Below are positions 1-10,348 of a stretch of DNA of 64,000 nucleotides, in pieces. This DNA is from Martelella sp. NC20. Its GTDB lineage: Bacteria; Pseudomonadota; Alphaproteobacteria; Rhizobiales; Rhizobiaceae. The first letter of the stretch is position 1. Every line of letters starts with the position of its first letter. The notes under the pieces were generated by a model. The model ran no database searches and was not told the origin of the DNA. It saw only the letters and a program-made list of their open reading frames with translations. The translations under genes and the position numbers were made by a program. The stretch is from positions 4,576,001-4,640,000 of the forward strand of contig NZ_CP054861.1 of the NCBI RefSeq assembly GCF_013459645.1, read 5' to 3'.

Positions 1-857
1 GCCGCGAGGATATTGCGCATGTCGTGATTGATCTTGGAAACGGCAAGGCCGAGTTCGGCAAGCCGCTTCTGCTGGCGCAGGGTCTTCTGCAATTCACTCT
101 GCATGGTGGCGAGATGGCGGCCGGCGATGCCGAGTTCGTCGCGTTCGTCGCTCGCGCGGAACACGCTTTCGGGCAGGTCGGGATGCTCGGAGAAGGCCTG
201 CATGTTGGCGATCTGGCGCCTGAGCGGCCGCACCAGCATCGAATTCAGCCGGAAGAAGATCAGCATCGCGGTGACCGACGAGAGCAGAATGCTGAGCGCG
301 AAGATATTGCGCGCGTAGATCAGCAGCGCGTGGCGCAATTCATCGTCGGAAATGACCAGTTCGATGATCGCGTCGCTGTCGCCGATATGCCCTAGAATGC
401 GGATCGCCCGTCCGCCGCCGAACAGAAGCTCGTCGAAGGCATCGACCACCGCTTCCACCGGCCCGACATCGGTCAGATCGTAGCTGCGACTGATTTCCGG
501 AGGCATGTCGGCCACGGCCAGCAATTGCGACATGCCGTCCTTTCTGAGCACGATCGCCTTGGTGCCCGTCGCCATCAGCGTCTCATCCTGAAGCGCGCGC
601 GGCAGCGACAGCGGCTGCAGCCCGTCAATGACGGTGACCGCGGCGGCCGCGGTGTTCAGCCGGTCGTCAAGCCAGCGCAGCCGCATGGTCGAAAGCGCCG
701 GCACGAAGAACACCACTTCGGCAAACATGATGACGGCGACCGTCAGCGTCAGTATCCGCCCGGAAAGGCCGGCCAGAAAACGGGGCATCGCAACGCCGTC
801 CGCGCCGGCGCGGTGTTGTGCCCTTTCCGTGCCCCGAGGGCGGTTTTCAGACCGCAT
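1..857 (-). CDS. Sensor histidine kinase, C-terminus beyond the window
   Basis: About 285 residues are visible and the gene runs off the left edge. The protein has a membrane segment near residues 35-55, an extracytoplasmic sensor domain, a second membrane segment near 185-205, a HAMP-like linker, and then a dimerisation/phosphoacceptor helix with the H-box NHDMRNILA at the edge (His near 278). The ATPase domain is not visible. I chose the ATG at 855-857 because GGAG lies 7 nt upstream; a second in-frame ATG at 788 would remove a 23-residue hydrophilic leader. It should autophosphorylate and pass phosphate to a response regulator outside the window. The signal is unknown. Confidence 0.85.
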   Translation of the reverse strand, partial: MRSENRPRGTERAQHRAGADGVAMPRFLAGLSGRILTLTVAVIMFAEVVFFVPALSTMRLRWLDDRLNTAAAAVTVIDGLQPLSLPRALQDETLMATGTKAIVLRKDGMSQLLAVADMPPEISRSYDLTDVGPVEAVVDAFDELLFGGGRAIRILGHIGDSDAIIELVISDDELRHALLIYARNIFALSILLSSVTAMLIFFRLNSMLVRPLRRQIANMQAFSEHPDLPESVFRASDERDELGIAGRHLATMQSELQKTLRQQKRLAELGLAVSKINHDMRNILA

Positions 858-1145
858 CCGCTTTCTCCGCTTCAACCGCCGCCATATTATGCCTGAACGC
901 AATAAATGCAAAACCGTCTCGCCAGGCCTGCGGATCGATGCGCTCCCGCCCTCTTGCCGGATTCGAGGATGGAAGATGCTATCTGGAACCTCGGCGAAGA
1001 GCCTTTTGCACTCAAGGACTTGCAAGTAGTGGATACCCGGACCATGATCGGGCGTGGCGCCCTGTTGGATCGGTTTATCACAAACATGCCCGCGAAAACT
1101 TGTCGCCGGCCCTGCCCTCTCGCTGCGGTCTTATACGCCGCGCGA
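858..1145. other. Intergenic region, no gene seen
   Basis: This is the divergent spacer between the sensor kinase (minus) and rpmH (plus). I see no convincing coding frame or RNA. It should hold the kinase promoter. Confidence 0.5.
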
Positions 1146-1175
1146 TTGACAATTCGCGCCGCTTTCCCTTATAAG
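1146..1175 (+). promoter_or_regulatory. Sigma-70-type promoter of rpmH-rnpA-yidC
   Basis: A consensus -35 TTGACA (1146-1151) is followed after 18 nt by TATAAG (1170-1175). It lies about 120 nt upstream of rpmH, leaving a fairly long leader. It is the only strong promoter match in this gap. Confidence 0.6.
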
Positions 1176-1296
1176 CCGCGCAGTTTCGGCTCCGCACCCG
1201 GCATTTCGGCGATCCGGAGCCGACCGACATCAACCACACGCTTAACCGGTTTCGGCCGGTTTTCAAGAAGGGCCGCACACCGCGGTATTAAAACAA

Positions 1297-1437
1297 ATGT
1301 CTACCAAGCGTACCTACCAGCCTTCCAAACTCGTTCGCAAACGCCGCCACGGCTTCCGCTCGCGCATGGCAACCAAGGGCGGCCGCAAGGTTCTGTCGGC
1401 TCGCCGCGCCCGCGGCCGCAAGCAGCTTTCGGCGTAA
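1297..1437 (+). CDS. rpmH: 50S ribosomal protein L34
   Basis: This 46-residue, very basic protein begins [20 protein letters not shown] and ends [11 protein letters not shown], matching L34 across its whole length. It belongs to the large ribosomal subunit. It is followed after 15 nt by rnpA and then by overlapping yidC, the classic bacterial order, so the three are probably co-transcribed from the promoter at 1146-1175. Confidence 0.97.
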   Translation: MSTKRTYQPSKLVRKRRHGFRSRMATKGGRKVLSARRARGRKQLSA

Positions 1438-1452
1438 GGGCTTTTAGCCCTT

Positions 1453-1860
1453 ATGTCCGGGCCGGAGAAAAAGGCCGAGGTTGCTGTCGAACGGCTCAAG
1501 ACCCGTTCGCAGTTTCTGGCCGTTCAAAAAGGCGAGCGGCGCAAGGGCCCCCTGTTTCTGCTGGAACGACTTGACCGGCGCGAACCCGCATCAGGGCCTC
1601 GCGTCGGTTTTACCGTGACCAAACGCCAGGGCAATGCCGTGGAGCGCAACCGCATTCGCCGGCGGCTGAAAGAGGCGGTGCGCCTCAAGGCAGCGTTTGC
1701 AATGGAGCCCGGTTGCGACTATGTCGTTGTGGGCCGCCGCGAGGTGCTCGATGCATCGTTTGCGCGGCTGGCCGATGCGCTGGAATCGCGGATTTCAAAC
1801 CCGCCTCGAACCGGACGGAGCCGGAAGGCCTCCGCACCAGGAATAAAAGATGGAAAATAA
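1453..1860 (+). CDS. rnpA: Ribonuclease P protein component
   Basis: The 135-residue basic protein binds the RNase P RNA and helps mature tRNA 5' ends. The family signature [13 protein letters not shown] lies near residues 65-77, preceded by [14 protein letters not shown]. The start at 1453 is in frame with the conserved [11 protein letters not shown] segment. The last 11 nt overlap the start of yidC, so translation is likely coupled. The C-terminal tail is low in complexity, as in other alphaproteobacterial RnpA proteins. Confidence 0.95.
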   Translation: MSGPEKKAEVAVERLKTRSQFLAVQKGERRKGPLFLLERLDRREPASGPRVGFTVTKRQGNAVERNRIRRRLKEAVRLKAAFAMEPGCDYVVVGRREVLDASFARLADALESRISNPPRTGRSRKASAPGIKDGK

Positions 1861-3646
1861 CCGCAATTCTATGATCGCGATCGGCCTGACGGTCCTGATC
1901 GTCCTCGCCTGGCAGTTCTTTTTCATGGGGCCGCGCCTGGAGGCGCAGCGCGAGGCCCAGGAACAGGCTGCCCTGCAGCAGCAGGCGCAGGAACAGACGG
2001 TTACGCCCGATGGCGCGACGCCCGCGGCCTCTGGCACATCGCCGGCAGGCGGCAGCGATGCGGTGTTTTCCCAGGCAGGCGGCCAGCAGACCACCGCGCC
2101 GCGCGTGAAGATCGAAACGCCATCGCTCGAAGGCTCGATCAATCTTGCGGGCGCGCGGATCGACGATATCAAGCTCAAGGACTATCACGTCACCGTCGAC
2201 CCCACGAGCCCGATCGTGACGCTGTTTTCGCCGGCCGAAACCCCGAACGGCTACTTCGCCGAACTCGGCTTCGTGCAGGGCGACAATTCCGGCAGCGTAC
2301 CGGGCCCGCAAACGGTCTGGACGCTTGAAAAGGGCAGCGAACTGACGCCGTCGACGCCGGTTGTGATCTCCTACACCAATGATTCCGGCATCAAGTTCAC
2401 CCGGACCTTCTCGATCGACGACAAGTACATGATCACCGTCGACGACAAGATCACCAATAATTCCGAAAAGCAGGCCTCGGTGACACCCTATGGCCGCATC
2501 ACCCGCTTCAACCTGCCGGACGAACCGTCCGCATGGGTTCTGCATGAAGGCTTCCTCGGCGTTTTCGGCGCCGATGCCGGCGTGACCGAGGACACCTATA
2601 AATCCGTCGCCAAGGAAAGCGAGACCTACGACAACTCGACCGGCGGCTGGTTCGGTGTGACCGACAAATACTGGGGCACCGCCGTCATCCCGCAGGCAAA
2701 TGTCAATTACGACGCCCGGTTCTCGCATTTCACCGATGGTCGCGCGCGCTATCAGGCGGATTATTCCGACAACAACCCGCTGACGATCGCGCCCGGCCAG
2801 TCGGCCGACCTGAAGACGATGGTGTTTGCCGGCGCCAAGGAAACCAATACGCTGACGGCCTACGAAAAGCAGTTCAACATTCCGCTTTTCGACCGCATGA
2901 TCGACTGGGGCTGGCTGTGGTTCATCACCAAGCCGCTGTTCCAACTCATGGAGTTCATCTACCATCAGGTCGGCAATTTCGGCGTCGCGATCCTGATCAC
3001 CACCGTCATCATCAAGCTGGTCTTCTTCCCGCTCGCTTCCAAACAATACGCCTCCATGGCCAACATGAAGCGCATGCAGCCGAAGATGACGGAGCTGAAG
3101 GAGCAGTTCGGCGACGACCGCATGGGCCTGCAGAAGGCGATGATGGAGCTCTACAAGAAGGAGAAGATCAATCCGGTCGCCGGCTGCTGGCCGATGCTGA
3201 TCCAGATCCCGATCTTCTTCGCGCTCTACAAGGTGCTCTACGTCACCATCGAAATGCGCCACGCCCCGTTCTTCGGCTGGATTCAGGACCTTTCCGCGCC
3301 TGATCCGACCAGCCTGTTCAACCTGTTCGGCCTTCTCCCCTGGTCCGTGCCGACTTTCCTGATGATTGGCGCATGGCCGCTGATCATGGGGATCACCATG
3401 TGGATCCAGATGCGCATGAACCCGACGCCGCCGGACAAGACCCAGGCGATGATCTTCAACTGGATGCCGGTCGTGTTCACCTACATGCTGGCGCAGTTCC
3501 CGGCGGGTCTGGTGATCTACTACGCATGGAACAACACACTGTCGATCCTGCAGCAGTCGATCATCATGAAGCGCCACGGCGTCAAGATCGAGCTGTTCGA
3601 CAATCTGAAGGGCGTACTCGGCAAGAAGAAGCCGGCTTCGGAATAG
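1850..3646 (+). CDS. yidC: Membrane protein insertase YidC
   Basis: The 598-residue protein has an N-terminal membrane anchor (about residues 7-24, ending FFFMGPR), an Ala/Gln-rich linker, a large periplasmic beta-domain (about 80-350), and a C-terminal 5-helix insertase core from about residue 375. A short basic tail ending KKKPASE follows. It inserts and folds inner-membrane proteins with or without SecYEG. The length is normal for Gram-negative YidC. The start overlaps the rnpA stop. A RIME-like palindromic repeat follows rather than a clear terminator. Confidence 0.97.
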   Translation: MENNRNSMIAIGLTVLIVLAWQFFFMGPRLEAQREAQEQAALQQQAQEQTVTPDGATPAASGTSPAGGSDAVFSQAGGQQTTAPRVKIETPSLEGSINLAGARIDDIKLKDYHVTVDPTSPIVTLFSPAETPNGYFAELGFVQGDNSGSVPGPQTVWTLEKGSELTPSTPVVISYTNDSGIKFTRTFSIDDKYMITVDDKITNNSEKQASVTPYGRITRFNLPDEPSAWVLHEGFLGVFGADAGVTEDTYKSVAKESETYDNSTGGWFGVTDKYWGTAVIPQANVNYDARFSHFTDGRARYQADYSDNNPLTIAPGQSADLKTMVFAGAKETNTLTAYEKQFNIPLFDRMIDWGWLWFITKPLFQLMEFIYHQVGNFGVAILITTVIIKLVFFPLASKQYASMANMKRMQPKMTELKEQFGDDRMGLQKAMMELYKKEKINPVAGCWPMLIQIPIFFALYKVLYVTIEMRHAPFFGWIQDLSAPDPTSLFNLFGLLPWSVPTFLMIGAWPLIMGITMWIQMRMNPTPPDKTQAMIFNWMPVVFTYMLAQFPAGLVIYYAWNNTLSILQQSIIMKRHGVKIELFDNLKGVLGKKKPASE

Positions 3647-3743
3647 GTTCGCTGCTGGCGCCGATTGGAAATGCGCGCCTGCCCGACCGCTCGAGGGCTC
3701 TACCGTTCGCTCTGACAATCATGAAGGGCCGCAAGCTACGATC

Positions 3744-3871
3744 TCTCCCCTTGAGGGAGAGATGTCGCGAAAGCGACAGAGAGGGGTAAACCCTCTCAAT
3801 CGACACGGAATTCGCGGTTTGCGTTTCACCCCTCTCTATCCCTGTCGGGGCATCTCCCCCTCAAGGGGAGA
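3744..3871. repeat. RIME-like intergenic palindromic element
   Basis: Two 44-bp arms (3744-3787 and 3828-3871) are imperfect inverted copies separated by 40 bp. Each arm begins or ends with the TCTCCCCTTGAGGG-type core. Sequences of this kind are common between genes in rhizobia (RIME elements). It occupies most of the yidC-engB gap (3647-4017), where I see no gene. The transcript would fold into a very stable hairpin. Confidence 0.75.
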
Positions 3872-4017
3872 TTTGGGTTGAGAGGCTCTGCAATACTGAT
3901 GGTGGCCAAATGGCTCAACGCCTTCGCCGCCAATCGCCGGCACCTACAGGCCAATATCTTTCCGTAAGTATCGCAGCCGACATTTTGTCCCCCCTTCCTT
4001 CGTGGTAGTGAAAAAGC

Positions 4018-4668
4018 ATGACCCAGCAGATCGCCCAAGACGCAGTGCTTTTCTCCCGCCCGTGGATTTTCATCCGCGGCGTGCCGTCGATGAAATTCCT
4101 GCCCCCGGAAGGGCCGGCCGAGGTCGCCTTTGCGGGGCGCTCCAATGTCGGCAAGTCCTCGCTGATCAATGCGCTGCTGACCCAGAAGGGGCTCGCGCGC
4201 ACCTCCAACACGCCGGGCCGCACCCAGGAACTCAATTATTTCGTACCCGACGGCTATTCCGGCGAAGGCGAAGACCTGCCGCCGATGGCGCTGGTCGACA
4301 TGCCGGGCTATGGCTATGCCAAGGCGCCCAAAGAGCAGGTCGAACAATGGACCAAGCTGGTGTTCGACTACCTGCGCGGCCGCGCCACCCTGAAGCGGGT
4401 CTATGTGCTGATCGATGCCCGCCACGGCATCAAGAACAATGACGAGGAGGTTCTCGATCTTCTCGACAAGGCCGCCGTCTCCTATCAGATCGTGCTGACC
4501 AAGAGCGACAAGATCAAACCGCCGGCCGTCGCCAAACTGCTAACGGCGACTGCGGAGAAAATCCGCAAGCGCCCGGCCGCCTACCCCGTCATCATGGCGA
4601 CATCGTCGGAGAAACACGATGGGCTCGATGAACTGCGCCAGACGATCATCGATACGATCAACATGTGA
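4018..4668 (+). CDS. engB: Ribosome biogenesis GTPase YihA/YsxC/EngB
   Basis: The 216-residue GTPase carries all G motifs: GRSNVGKSS (G1), the TPGRTQ segment (G2), DMPGYG (G3), TKSDK (G4) and a late ATSS (G5). It acts in assembly of the large ribosomal subunit. The conserved context yidC-engB-argB is kept here. The ATG at 4018 gives the usual family length. A short GC hairpin follows the gene. Confidence 0.96.
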   Translation: MTQQIAQDAVLFSRPWIFIRGVPSMKFLPPEGPAEVAFAGRSNVGKSSLINALLTQKGLARTSNTPGRTQELNYFVPDGYSGEGEDLPPMALVDMPGYGYAKAPKEQVEQWTKLVFDYLRGRATLKRVYVLIDARHGIKNNDEEVLDLLDKAAVSYQIVLTKSDKIKPPAVAKLLTATAEKIRKRPAAYPVIMATSSEKHDGLDELRQTIIDTINM

Positions 4669-4683
4669 CCGCACATAGAAGGA

Positions 4684-4699
4684 CCGCCCCGTAGGGCGG
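4684..4699 (+). terminator. GC hairpin after engB
   Basis: CCGCCC and GGGCGG form a 6-bp stem with a 4-nt loop 15 nt after the engB stop. There is no T-run, so it is at best a weak terminator. Confidence 0.35.
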
Positions 4700-4840
4700 C
4701 CAGTTCACACCGGGGTTGGTGTCCGCCGCCGGGTCTTCTCATTATGTATCCGGTCGGCATTCAGCAATTTTGCGCGAAACCTGCTACTGACACCGTCACG
4801 GCAAGCCTATATCGCTCTATAGTTGCTATAATTGCATAAT

Positions 4841-5023
4841 TCACCTTTTGCGTGTCGAATTCGCGGCGACGACACGGCAGGTCAGAACCTTGACCAGCGC
4901 ATCCTTGTTTTCAGGCATCAGCAGCGTGTTGACCGTACCGTCCAGCAGAGCGACGAATGCTGCGATCGCCGTACCAGAGACAAGGGTGGCGGCGATGGCG
5001 GTTCGTTTCAGAAGTGCAAACAT
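4841..5023 (-). CDS. Small hypothetical membrane protein
   Basis: From the ATG at 5021-5023 a 60-residue protein is predicted. It has an N-terminal hydrophobic segment (TAIAATLVSGTAIAAFVALL, about residues 8-27) followed by a short basic tail ending NSTRKR. A GAGAAG ribosome-binding site lies upstream. The gene sits alone between engB and argB on the opposite strand. It may be a single-pass or secreted peptide. I do not recognise a family, and it could be a chance frame. Confidence 0.45.
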   Translation of the reverse strand: MFALLKRTAIAATLVSGTAIAAFVALLDGTVNTLLMPENKDALVKVLTCRVVAANSTRKR

Positions 5024-5152
5024 GAAATTCTTCTCAGTTTGCTGACAAAGCCTGCCCGACGCAACCCGTCTTTCGGCCAAGGCGCGACAGGAGTTTCCTC
5101 GACCGGGAGTTTGCGCTAAAAGGCCGCTGAGCGAATTGCAGCGGGGAGTTTC

Positions 5153-6040
5153 ATGTCACTGTCGGAAAACGAACATCAGGCGCGGCTCTTGGTCCAGGCC
5201 CTGCCCTATATGCAGAAATACGAGAACAAGACGATCGTCGTTAAATATGGCGGCCACGCCATGGGCGATAGCGAACTGGGCCAGGCTTTCGCCGCCGATA
5301 TCGCGCTCCTGAAACAATCCGGCGTCAACCCGATCGTCGTTCATGGCGGCGGCCCGCAGATCGGCAATATGCTGAAGCGGATGGGCATTGAATCGAAGTT
5401 CGAGGGCGGCCTGCGGGTCACTGACCAGGCCACCGTCGAGATCGTCGAGATGGTGCTGGCGGGCTCGATCAACAAGGAAATCGTCGCGCTGATCAACCAG
5501 ACCGGCGAATGGGCGATCGGGCTCTGCGGCAAGGACGGCAACATGGTGTTTGCCGAAAAGGCCAAGAAGACCGTGATCGACCCCGATTCCAATATCGAGC
5601 GCGTGCTCGACCTCGGCTTTGTCGGCGAGGTCGTGACCGTCGACACCACGCTGCTCGACCTTTTGGCGAAATCCGAGATGATACCGGTGATCGCGCCGGT
5701 GGCGCCCGGTCGCGCCGGTGAAACCTACAATATCAACGCCGATACCTTTGCCGGCGCCATCGCCGGCGCGCTGCGCGCCACGCGCCTGCTGTTCCTCACC
5801 GATGTTCCGGGCGTGCTCGACAAGCAGGGCGAGTTGATCAAGGAATTGTCGGTCGCCGAGGCCCGAAACCTGATCCTGGACGGAACCGTTTCGGGCGGCA
5901 TGATCCCCAAGGTCGAGACCTGCATCGAGGCGATCGAGGCCGGCGTCGAGGGCGTGGTCATTCTGAACGGCAAGGTCAAGCACTCGGTGCTGCTCGAAAT
6001 CCTCACCAAGGGCGGCGCGGGCACGCTGCTCGTGCCCTGA
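5153..6040 (+). CDS. argB: Acetylglutamate kinase
   Basis: The 295-residue cytoplasmic enzyme phosphorylates N-acetyl-L-glutamate in the second step of arginine synthesis. It has the amino acid kinase fold signatures KYGGHAM near residue 29, [10 protein letters not shown] near 62-71, the late [10 protein letters not shown], and [11 protein letters not shown] near 245. The N-terminal helix before the kinase core is the part that makes arginine-sensitive hexamers in this family, so feedback inhibition is likely. The usual alphaproteobacterial neighbour engB lies upstream. Confidence 0.97.
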   Translation: MSLSENEHQARLLVQALPYMQKYENKTIVVKYGGHAMGDSELGQAFAADIALLKQSGVNPIVVHGGGPQIGNMLKRMGIESKFEGGLRVTDQATVEIVEMVLAGSINKEIVALINQTGEWAIGLCGKDGNMVFAEKAKKTVIDPDSNIERVLDLGFVGEVVTVDTTLLDLLAKSEMIPVIAPVAPGRAGETYNINADTFAGAIAGALRATRLLFLTDVPGVLDKQGELIKELSVAEARNLILDGTVSGGMIPKVETCIEAIEAGVEGVVILNGKVKHSVLLEILTKGGAGTLLVP

Positions 6041-6091
6041 GCCATCCCGGGTGAAGTGGCATCCGCTTCACCCGGGACCGCCAAAACAGCA

Positions 6092-7570
6092 TCAGGCGAT
6101 ATGCGGCTCCGCCTTGCCCGGGCCGCGTATCCCCTTGTGGGCCGGTAGCATCGTCACAAGCACCGCCACGACCACATAAGCGGCCAGGTTGAAGACAACC
6201 GCGCCGGCGAAGGCTTCGACATAGGCCGGATGCTGGCCGGAACCGGCCTTGAGCAGATTTGCCAGCGTGGAAAAGAAAATCTCGCTGATGATCGCGATGC
6301 CGAACGCACCGCCAAGCTGCTGGACGGCCTGCAGCGCGCCGGAGGCCGATCCCGCCTCCCGGGCGGGTACCCCGGCCAGCACCAGTTGGAAGATTGAAGC
6401 GATCGACATGCCGAGCCCCAGCCCCGCCGTCAGCAGCGGCCCGAACACCGCCCAGTGCGAAATCGTATCGGTTATGGTCAGCACATAGAAGCGCAGCCAG
6501 AAAATGCCGGTGAGAAGCAGGACCAGCCCACACATCATCCTGAATTTCAGCGCCACGCTGCCAAAACGTCCATTGGCCACGGAGGCCACGAAGACGCCGA
6601 CCGAAAACGGTATCGTCGTAAGCCCGGATTTCAGCGGGTCGAAGCCGAAGCCGACCTGCAGGAAAATGGCAAGGCAGAGAAAGAAGCCCGGCAAGGTGGA
6701 GAAAAACACCAGCGCCATCAATCCGCCGACCATGAAGTTGCGGTTGGCGATCAGCGCGAAGGCCAGAAGCTGCGGACGATTGCGACGGTTCTGCCGGCGC
6801 TCCCACAACACAAATGCCACAAGCACCGGGACAGCGGCCAGCATCATCGCGAAGCACCAGGCCGGCCACCCGAAGGTGCGACCCTCGACCAGCGGAAATA
6901 TCAGCAGGAACATCGCAAGGGCGATCAGCGCGATGCCGGCATAGTCATTCCGCTCTCCGGAATTGCCGGGCGTATGCGGCACGAGCTTCCAGCCGGCCAG
7001 AACCGCGAACACGCCGATCGGAAGATTGATCAGGAAAATCGCGCGCCAGCCGAGGCCGAAGACATCGTGATCGATCAGCAGCCCGCCGATGATCGGGCCG
7101 CTGACGGTCGCGATCCCCGCCATCATGCCGAAAAACGAGAAGGCGCGCGCGCGTTCATGCGGGGGAAACATCACCTGCGCCAGCGCCAGCACCTGCGGCG
7201 TCATCATCGCCGCCGAGAAGCCCTGAAACAGGCGGGCGCCGATCAGCATCTCGATATCGTGCGACAGGCCGCAAAGCGCCGAGCCGATGGTGAAGCAGAC
7301 CACCCCGATCATGAACATCCGCTTCTTGCCGACGATATCGCCGAGCCTGCCGAACGGTAGCAGCGCCAGCGCAAACACCAGCACATAGCCCGCGACCACC
7401 CATTCGATATCGGAATCGGTTGCCCCGAGCCCCTTCTGGATCGACGGCAGCGCAACATTGACGATGGTGACATCGAGCATGTTCATGAACACGGCGCAAA
7501 GCAGCACGGCAAGCGCCACCCACCGGCCCGGATGCGGTTCGGCGTGGGCTTCAGTCAAACTGGAATTCAC
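6092..7570 (-). CDS. DHA2-family MFS drug efflux transporter
   Basis: With the GTG start at 7568-7570 (GGAGG 6 nt upstream) the protein has 492 residues and about 14 membrane segments, the EmrB/QacA layout. Visible motifs are MNMLDVTIVNVALPSIQ at the end of helix 1, GRLGDIVGKKR (motif A) and VSGPIIGG (motif C, typical of proton-drug antiporters). The start lies inside the last 20 nt of the upstream TetR gene, so the two are translationally linked. The substrate cannot be told from sequence. A longer frame starting at 7702 lies wholly over tetR and is not likely. Confidence 0.88.
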   Translation of the reverse strand: MNSSLTEAHAEPHPGRWVALAVLLCAVFMNMLDVTIVNVALPSIQKGLGATDSDIEWVVAGYVLVFALALLPFGRLGDIVGKKRMFMIGVVCFTIGSALCGLSHDIEMLIGARLFQGFSAAMMTPQVLALAQVMFPPHERARAFSFFGMMAGIATVSGPIIGGLLIDHDVFGLGWRAIFLINLPIGVFAVLAGWKLVPHTPGNSGERNDYAGIALIALAMFLLIFPLVEGRTFGWPAWCFAMMLAAVPVLVAFVLWERRQNRRNRPQLLAFALIANRNFMVGGLMALVFFSTLPGFFLCLAIFLQVGFGFDPLKSGLTTIPFSVGVFVASVANGRFGSVALKFRMMCGLVLLLTGIFWLRFYVLTITDTISHWAVFGPLLTAGLGLGMSIASIFQLVLAGVPAREAGSASGALQAVQQLGGAFGIAIISEIFFSTLANLLKAGSGQHPAYVEAFAGAVVFNLAAYVVVAVLVTMLPAHKGIRGPGKAEPHIA

Positions 7571-8177
7571 GGAAATCCTCCTTCTGGGGCGGAGCGAGCA
7601 CGGATTTAAACAATTCCGAGAACAGACGCGACATCGCCTTCGTCTCGGCATAGGCTTCGTCGTTACCATAAGCGTCAAGCGTCGCAATGATGATATCGGC
7701 AAAAGTTTCGGGGTCGAGGTCGGCGCGGAACTCGCCCGTCGCGCGACCGTCTTTGAGAATCTCGCGGAAATCCTCGCGCCAGGCCTTTCGCAACGGCGCG
7801 AGCAGTGCTGCGACCGAGCTGTCCCGGGTGGCCTGCCGCTTGAGTTCGGCGAGTGCTCTCACGGTTTCGCTGTTGGCCGCCCGGATATCGCGATATTCGA
7901 TAAACTCGAGGCGCAGACAAGCGCTGGCGGATAATCCTTCTCTCGGGCGCGTGACATGCATGGCCACGAAATCATCGCGGATCGCCTCGGTCACCAGCTT
8001 CAGCAATCCATCCTTGCAGCCGACATGATAGTGCAGCGTTGCAATATTGATGCCGACCGCATCGGCAACCGCGCGCGTGCGCAATCCCTCCATGCCCTTT
8101 TCGGCGAGGATGGAACGGGCTGCACGCGCGATCTCGCGCCGGCGAACCGGACCCGGTATGGATTTTGTACTTGTCAT
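7551..8177 (-). CDS. TetR-family transcriptional repressor
   Basis: The 208-residue protein has a TetR DNA-binding region at about residues 12-58 (RREIARAARSILAEKGMEGL...VADAVGINIATLHYHVGCKDGL) and a variable ligand-binding C-terminal domain. It overlaps the downstream efflux gene by 20 nt and most likely represses the operon until a toxic ligand binds. A perfect 9-bp inverted repeat directly upstream of its start codon is the probable operator. There is no good ribosome-binding site, which suggests a leaderless or near-leaderless transcript. Confidence 0.9.
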   Translation of the reverse strand: MTSTKSIPGPVRRREIARAARSILAEKGMEGLRTRAVADAVGINIATLHYHVGCKDGLLKLVTEAIRDDFVAMHVTRPREGLSASACLRLEFIEYRDIRAANSETVRALAELKRQATRDSSVAALLAPLRKAWREDFREILKDGRATGEFRADLDPETFADIIIATLDAYGNDEAYAETKAMSRLFSELFKSVLAPPQKEDFREFQFD

Positions 8178-8199
8178 CCATCAATCGATTGATTGATGG
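8178..8199 (-). promoter_or_regulatory. Palindromic operator and promoter of the TetR-MFS operon
   Basis: The arms CCATCAATC and GATTGATGG are perfectly inverted around GATT and abut the tetR start codon. A minus-strand TTGACA lies at 8209-8214, so the operator covers the expected -10 and transcription start. This arrangement fits autorepression by the TetR protein. Confidence 0.65.
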
Positions 8200-8397
8200 A
8201 GCGGGAAATGTCAAGACAGGTTTCAAGACACGCTCGCAAAGCTGAAATCGAACTTTTTTCGCCATTGGCTGCAACTTCGCGTCGATGGTGCGGGCAACGC
8301 TTTAAAAAAAGCCGCAAATACCCTATTTCATTATGGAAAAGGACTTTTCGGAACCTCATTTCATGCTCCTCGCGCCGCTCTGCCGGAAGGACACAGT

Positions 8398-10188
8398 TTG
8401 ACGACATTCTATCTCGCGGTGCTGGTTTTTTCCGGCCTCATTCTTCTTGCCGCCCTTTCCAGCGCGCTCGCCTACCGGTTCGGCGCGCCGCTATTGCTCC
8501 TGTTTCTGGGTGTCGGGCTTCTGGCGGGAACCGATGGCTTCGGGATCGAGTTCGACAATGACGCTTTGACCTTCTATGTCGGCTCGCTCGCGCTTGCCGT
8601 GATCCTGTTCGATTCCGGCTTCGGCACGTCGTTCAAGACCTTCCGCGCCAGCGCCATGCCCGCCCTCGTCCTGGCGACGGTGGGCGTGGTGGCGACGGCG
8701 GGCCTTGTGGCCGTGGCGGCCGTCGTTATCCTGAGATTTACTTTGCTCGAGGGTTTTCTGCTGGGTGCAATCGTCGCCTCGACGGATGCGGCGGCGGTGT
8801 TCTTTCTGATGCGCATCGGCGGCATCAGGGTGATCGACAGGGTCAGCGCGACGCTCGAGGTCGAATCCGGCATCAACGATCCGATGGCGATCTTCCTGAC
8901 CATGTCGCTGGTTTCCGTTCTCTCCATGAAGGAAACCGGCACGCAGGAAATCCTGCCGATGATGCTCCATTTCGTGCAGGAGATCGGTTTCGGCCTGCTG
9001 TTCGGGGTGATCGGCGGGGCGTTGACGGTGCTGATCGCCAACAGGTTCAGCCTCAATCGCGGTCTGGCGCCGATCCTGGTGCTGACGGCGGCCCTCTTGA
9101 TCTTCTCGGCCACGGGGGCCGCCGGCGGCAGCGGGTTCATGGCGGTCTATGTCGCCGGCCTCATCGCCGGCAACCGCCATGTGCGCTATGTCGGCTCCAT
9201 AAGGCGGTTTCAGGAGGGCATGACCTGGCTGGCCCAGATCATCATGTTCCTGTTGCTGGGTCTGCTCGCCACCCCCCGGAACTTTCCGGAGATTTTTCTT
9301 CCGGCGTTCGCACTCGCCCTGTTTCTGGTTTTCATCGCCCGTCCCATCGCGGTCTGGCTTTGCCTGTGGAAATTCAACTATCGGCCGCGCGAGACCAATT
9401 TCATCGCCTGGATCGGGCTGCGCGGGGCGGCCTCCATCCTGCTCGCCATCCTCCCGAGCCTTTACGGGCTCGACAATGCCGGGCGAATATTCAACATCGT
9501 CTTCGTCATGGTGCTGGTCTCGCTGATCCTGCAGGGCTGGATGCTGGCGCCGGTCGCGCGGTTTCTGAAACTGGTCCAGCCACGGGCGAGCGGCGCGCTG
9601 GAAATCGTCGATATCGACCTCCACGAAAACGCCAAGCACGAATTGCTGGTCTATCGTATGGCCGAAGGCGCGCCGGTGCTGGAGGGCGCGCCGATCCCGC
9701 GCTGGGCCATACCTTCGCTGGTGGTGCGCGACGGGCTTTCGATGCGCTATTTCTATGCCGGAAACCTGAAGGCCGGGGATTATCTCTACCTGTTCGTGAC
9801 GCCCGGCATGTCCTACCTGCTCGACCAGCTCTTCGCAGATCCCGCACTTGCGGCAAGCGCGGGAGAGGAGCCGCTGCTCGGCACCGAGGTGCTGTTGCCG
9901 GACCGCCCCGTGAAGGAACTGCGCGCCATCGACCCGATGGTCGAGATACCGGCGGATATCGAGGACATGCGGCTTGCCGATTACATGAAACAGGAGCTTG
10001 GCGGCAAGCCGATCATCGCCGACCGGCTGCATCTCGGCCCGCTTGCGCTGATCGTGCGCGATGCCGATGCCGAGCACAACATTACCTCGATCGGGGTCTG
10101 GCACGACACCGCAAGCGAACGCCCGGCGGGTCCCCTCGAACCGCTGACCCGGTTCTTCGGCCGTCTGCGGCGCAGGGTGCGGCGATAG
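8398..10188 (+). CDS. nhaP2: Potassium/proton antiporter, NhaP2/CvrA-like
   Basis: The 596-residue protein starts at TTG (GGAAGG 7 nt upstream). It has about 12-13 membrane helices forming a CPA1 cation/proton exchanger domain to about residue 390. The acidic pair in the segment ESGINDPMA near residues 160-168 is the expected ion-exchange site. The cytoplasmic tail contains a TrkA-C (RCK_C)-like region (about 400-480) followed by a CorC/HlyC-like acidic region (about 500-575), the NhaP2 architecture. It exports K+ or related cations in exchange for protons. It is divergent from the TetR-MFS pair. Confidence 0.9.
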   Translation: MTTFYLAVLVFSGLILLAALSSALAYRFGAPLLLLFLGVGLLAGTDGFGIEFDNDALTFYVGSLALAVILFDSGFGTSFKTFRASAMPALVLATVGVVATAGLVAVAAVVILRFTLLEGFLLGAIVASTDAAAVFFLMRIGGIRVIDRVSATLEVESGINDPMAIFLTMSLVSVLSMKETGTQEILPMMLHFVQEIGFGLLFGVIGGALTVLIANRFSLNRGLAPILVLTAALLIFSATGAAGGSGFMAVYVAGLIAGNRHVRYVGSIRRFQEGMTWLAQIIMFLLLGLLATPRNFPEIFLPAFALALFLVFIARPIAVWLCLWKFNYRPRETNFIAWIGLRGAASILLAILPSLYGLDNAGRIFNIVFVMVLVSLILQGWMLAPVARFLKLVQPRASGALEIVDIDLHENAKHELLVYRMAEGAPVLEGAPIPRWAIPSLVVRDGLSMRYFYAGNLKAGDYLYLFVTPGMSYLLDQLFADPALAASAGEEPLLGTEVLLPDRPVKELRAIDPMVEIPADIEDMRLADYMKQELGGKPIIADRLHLGPLALIVRDADAEHNITSIGVWHDTASERPAGPLEPLTRFFGRLRRRVRR

Positions 10189-10348
10189 GCTTTTCGTCAC
10201 TGCGACATTGCCGAACGGACAGTTTTTGACTAGGAATCCATCGTTGATTTCAATGGCGCGTCTTCAGCGAAACGTTGAGACGAGCCACAGCCCCACGGCC
10301 AGGACGCGCCCCTCCCCGGGGTGCGGCAAACATTCAAGAGGACGACCC

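Noticed and set aside
1685..3718. A 677-codon minus-strand frame opposite yidC
   Set aside because: The composition (Arg, Asp, His-rich) is that of an antisense frame of a GC-rich gene, and yidC is unmistakable.
6455..7360. A long plus-strand open frame opposite the efflux gene
   Set aside because: It is very rich in Arg, His and Gln with no domain, and it mirrors the codon pattern of the membrane transporter on the other strand.
10208..10348. N-terminal extension of phosphoglycerate kinase
   Set aside because: The extra residues resemble nothing in the family, and the ATG at 10349 has its own ribosome-binding site.
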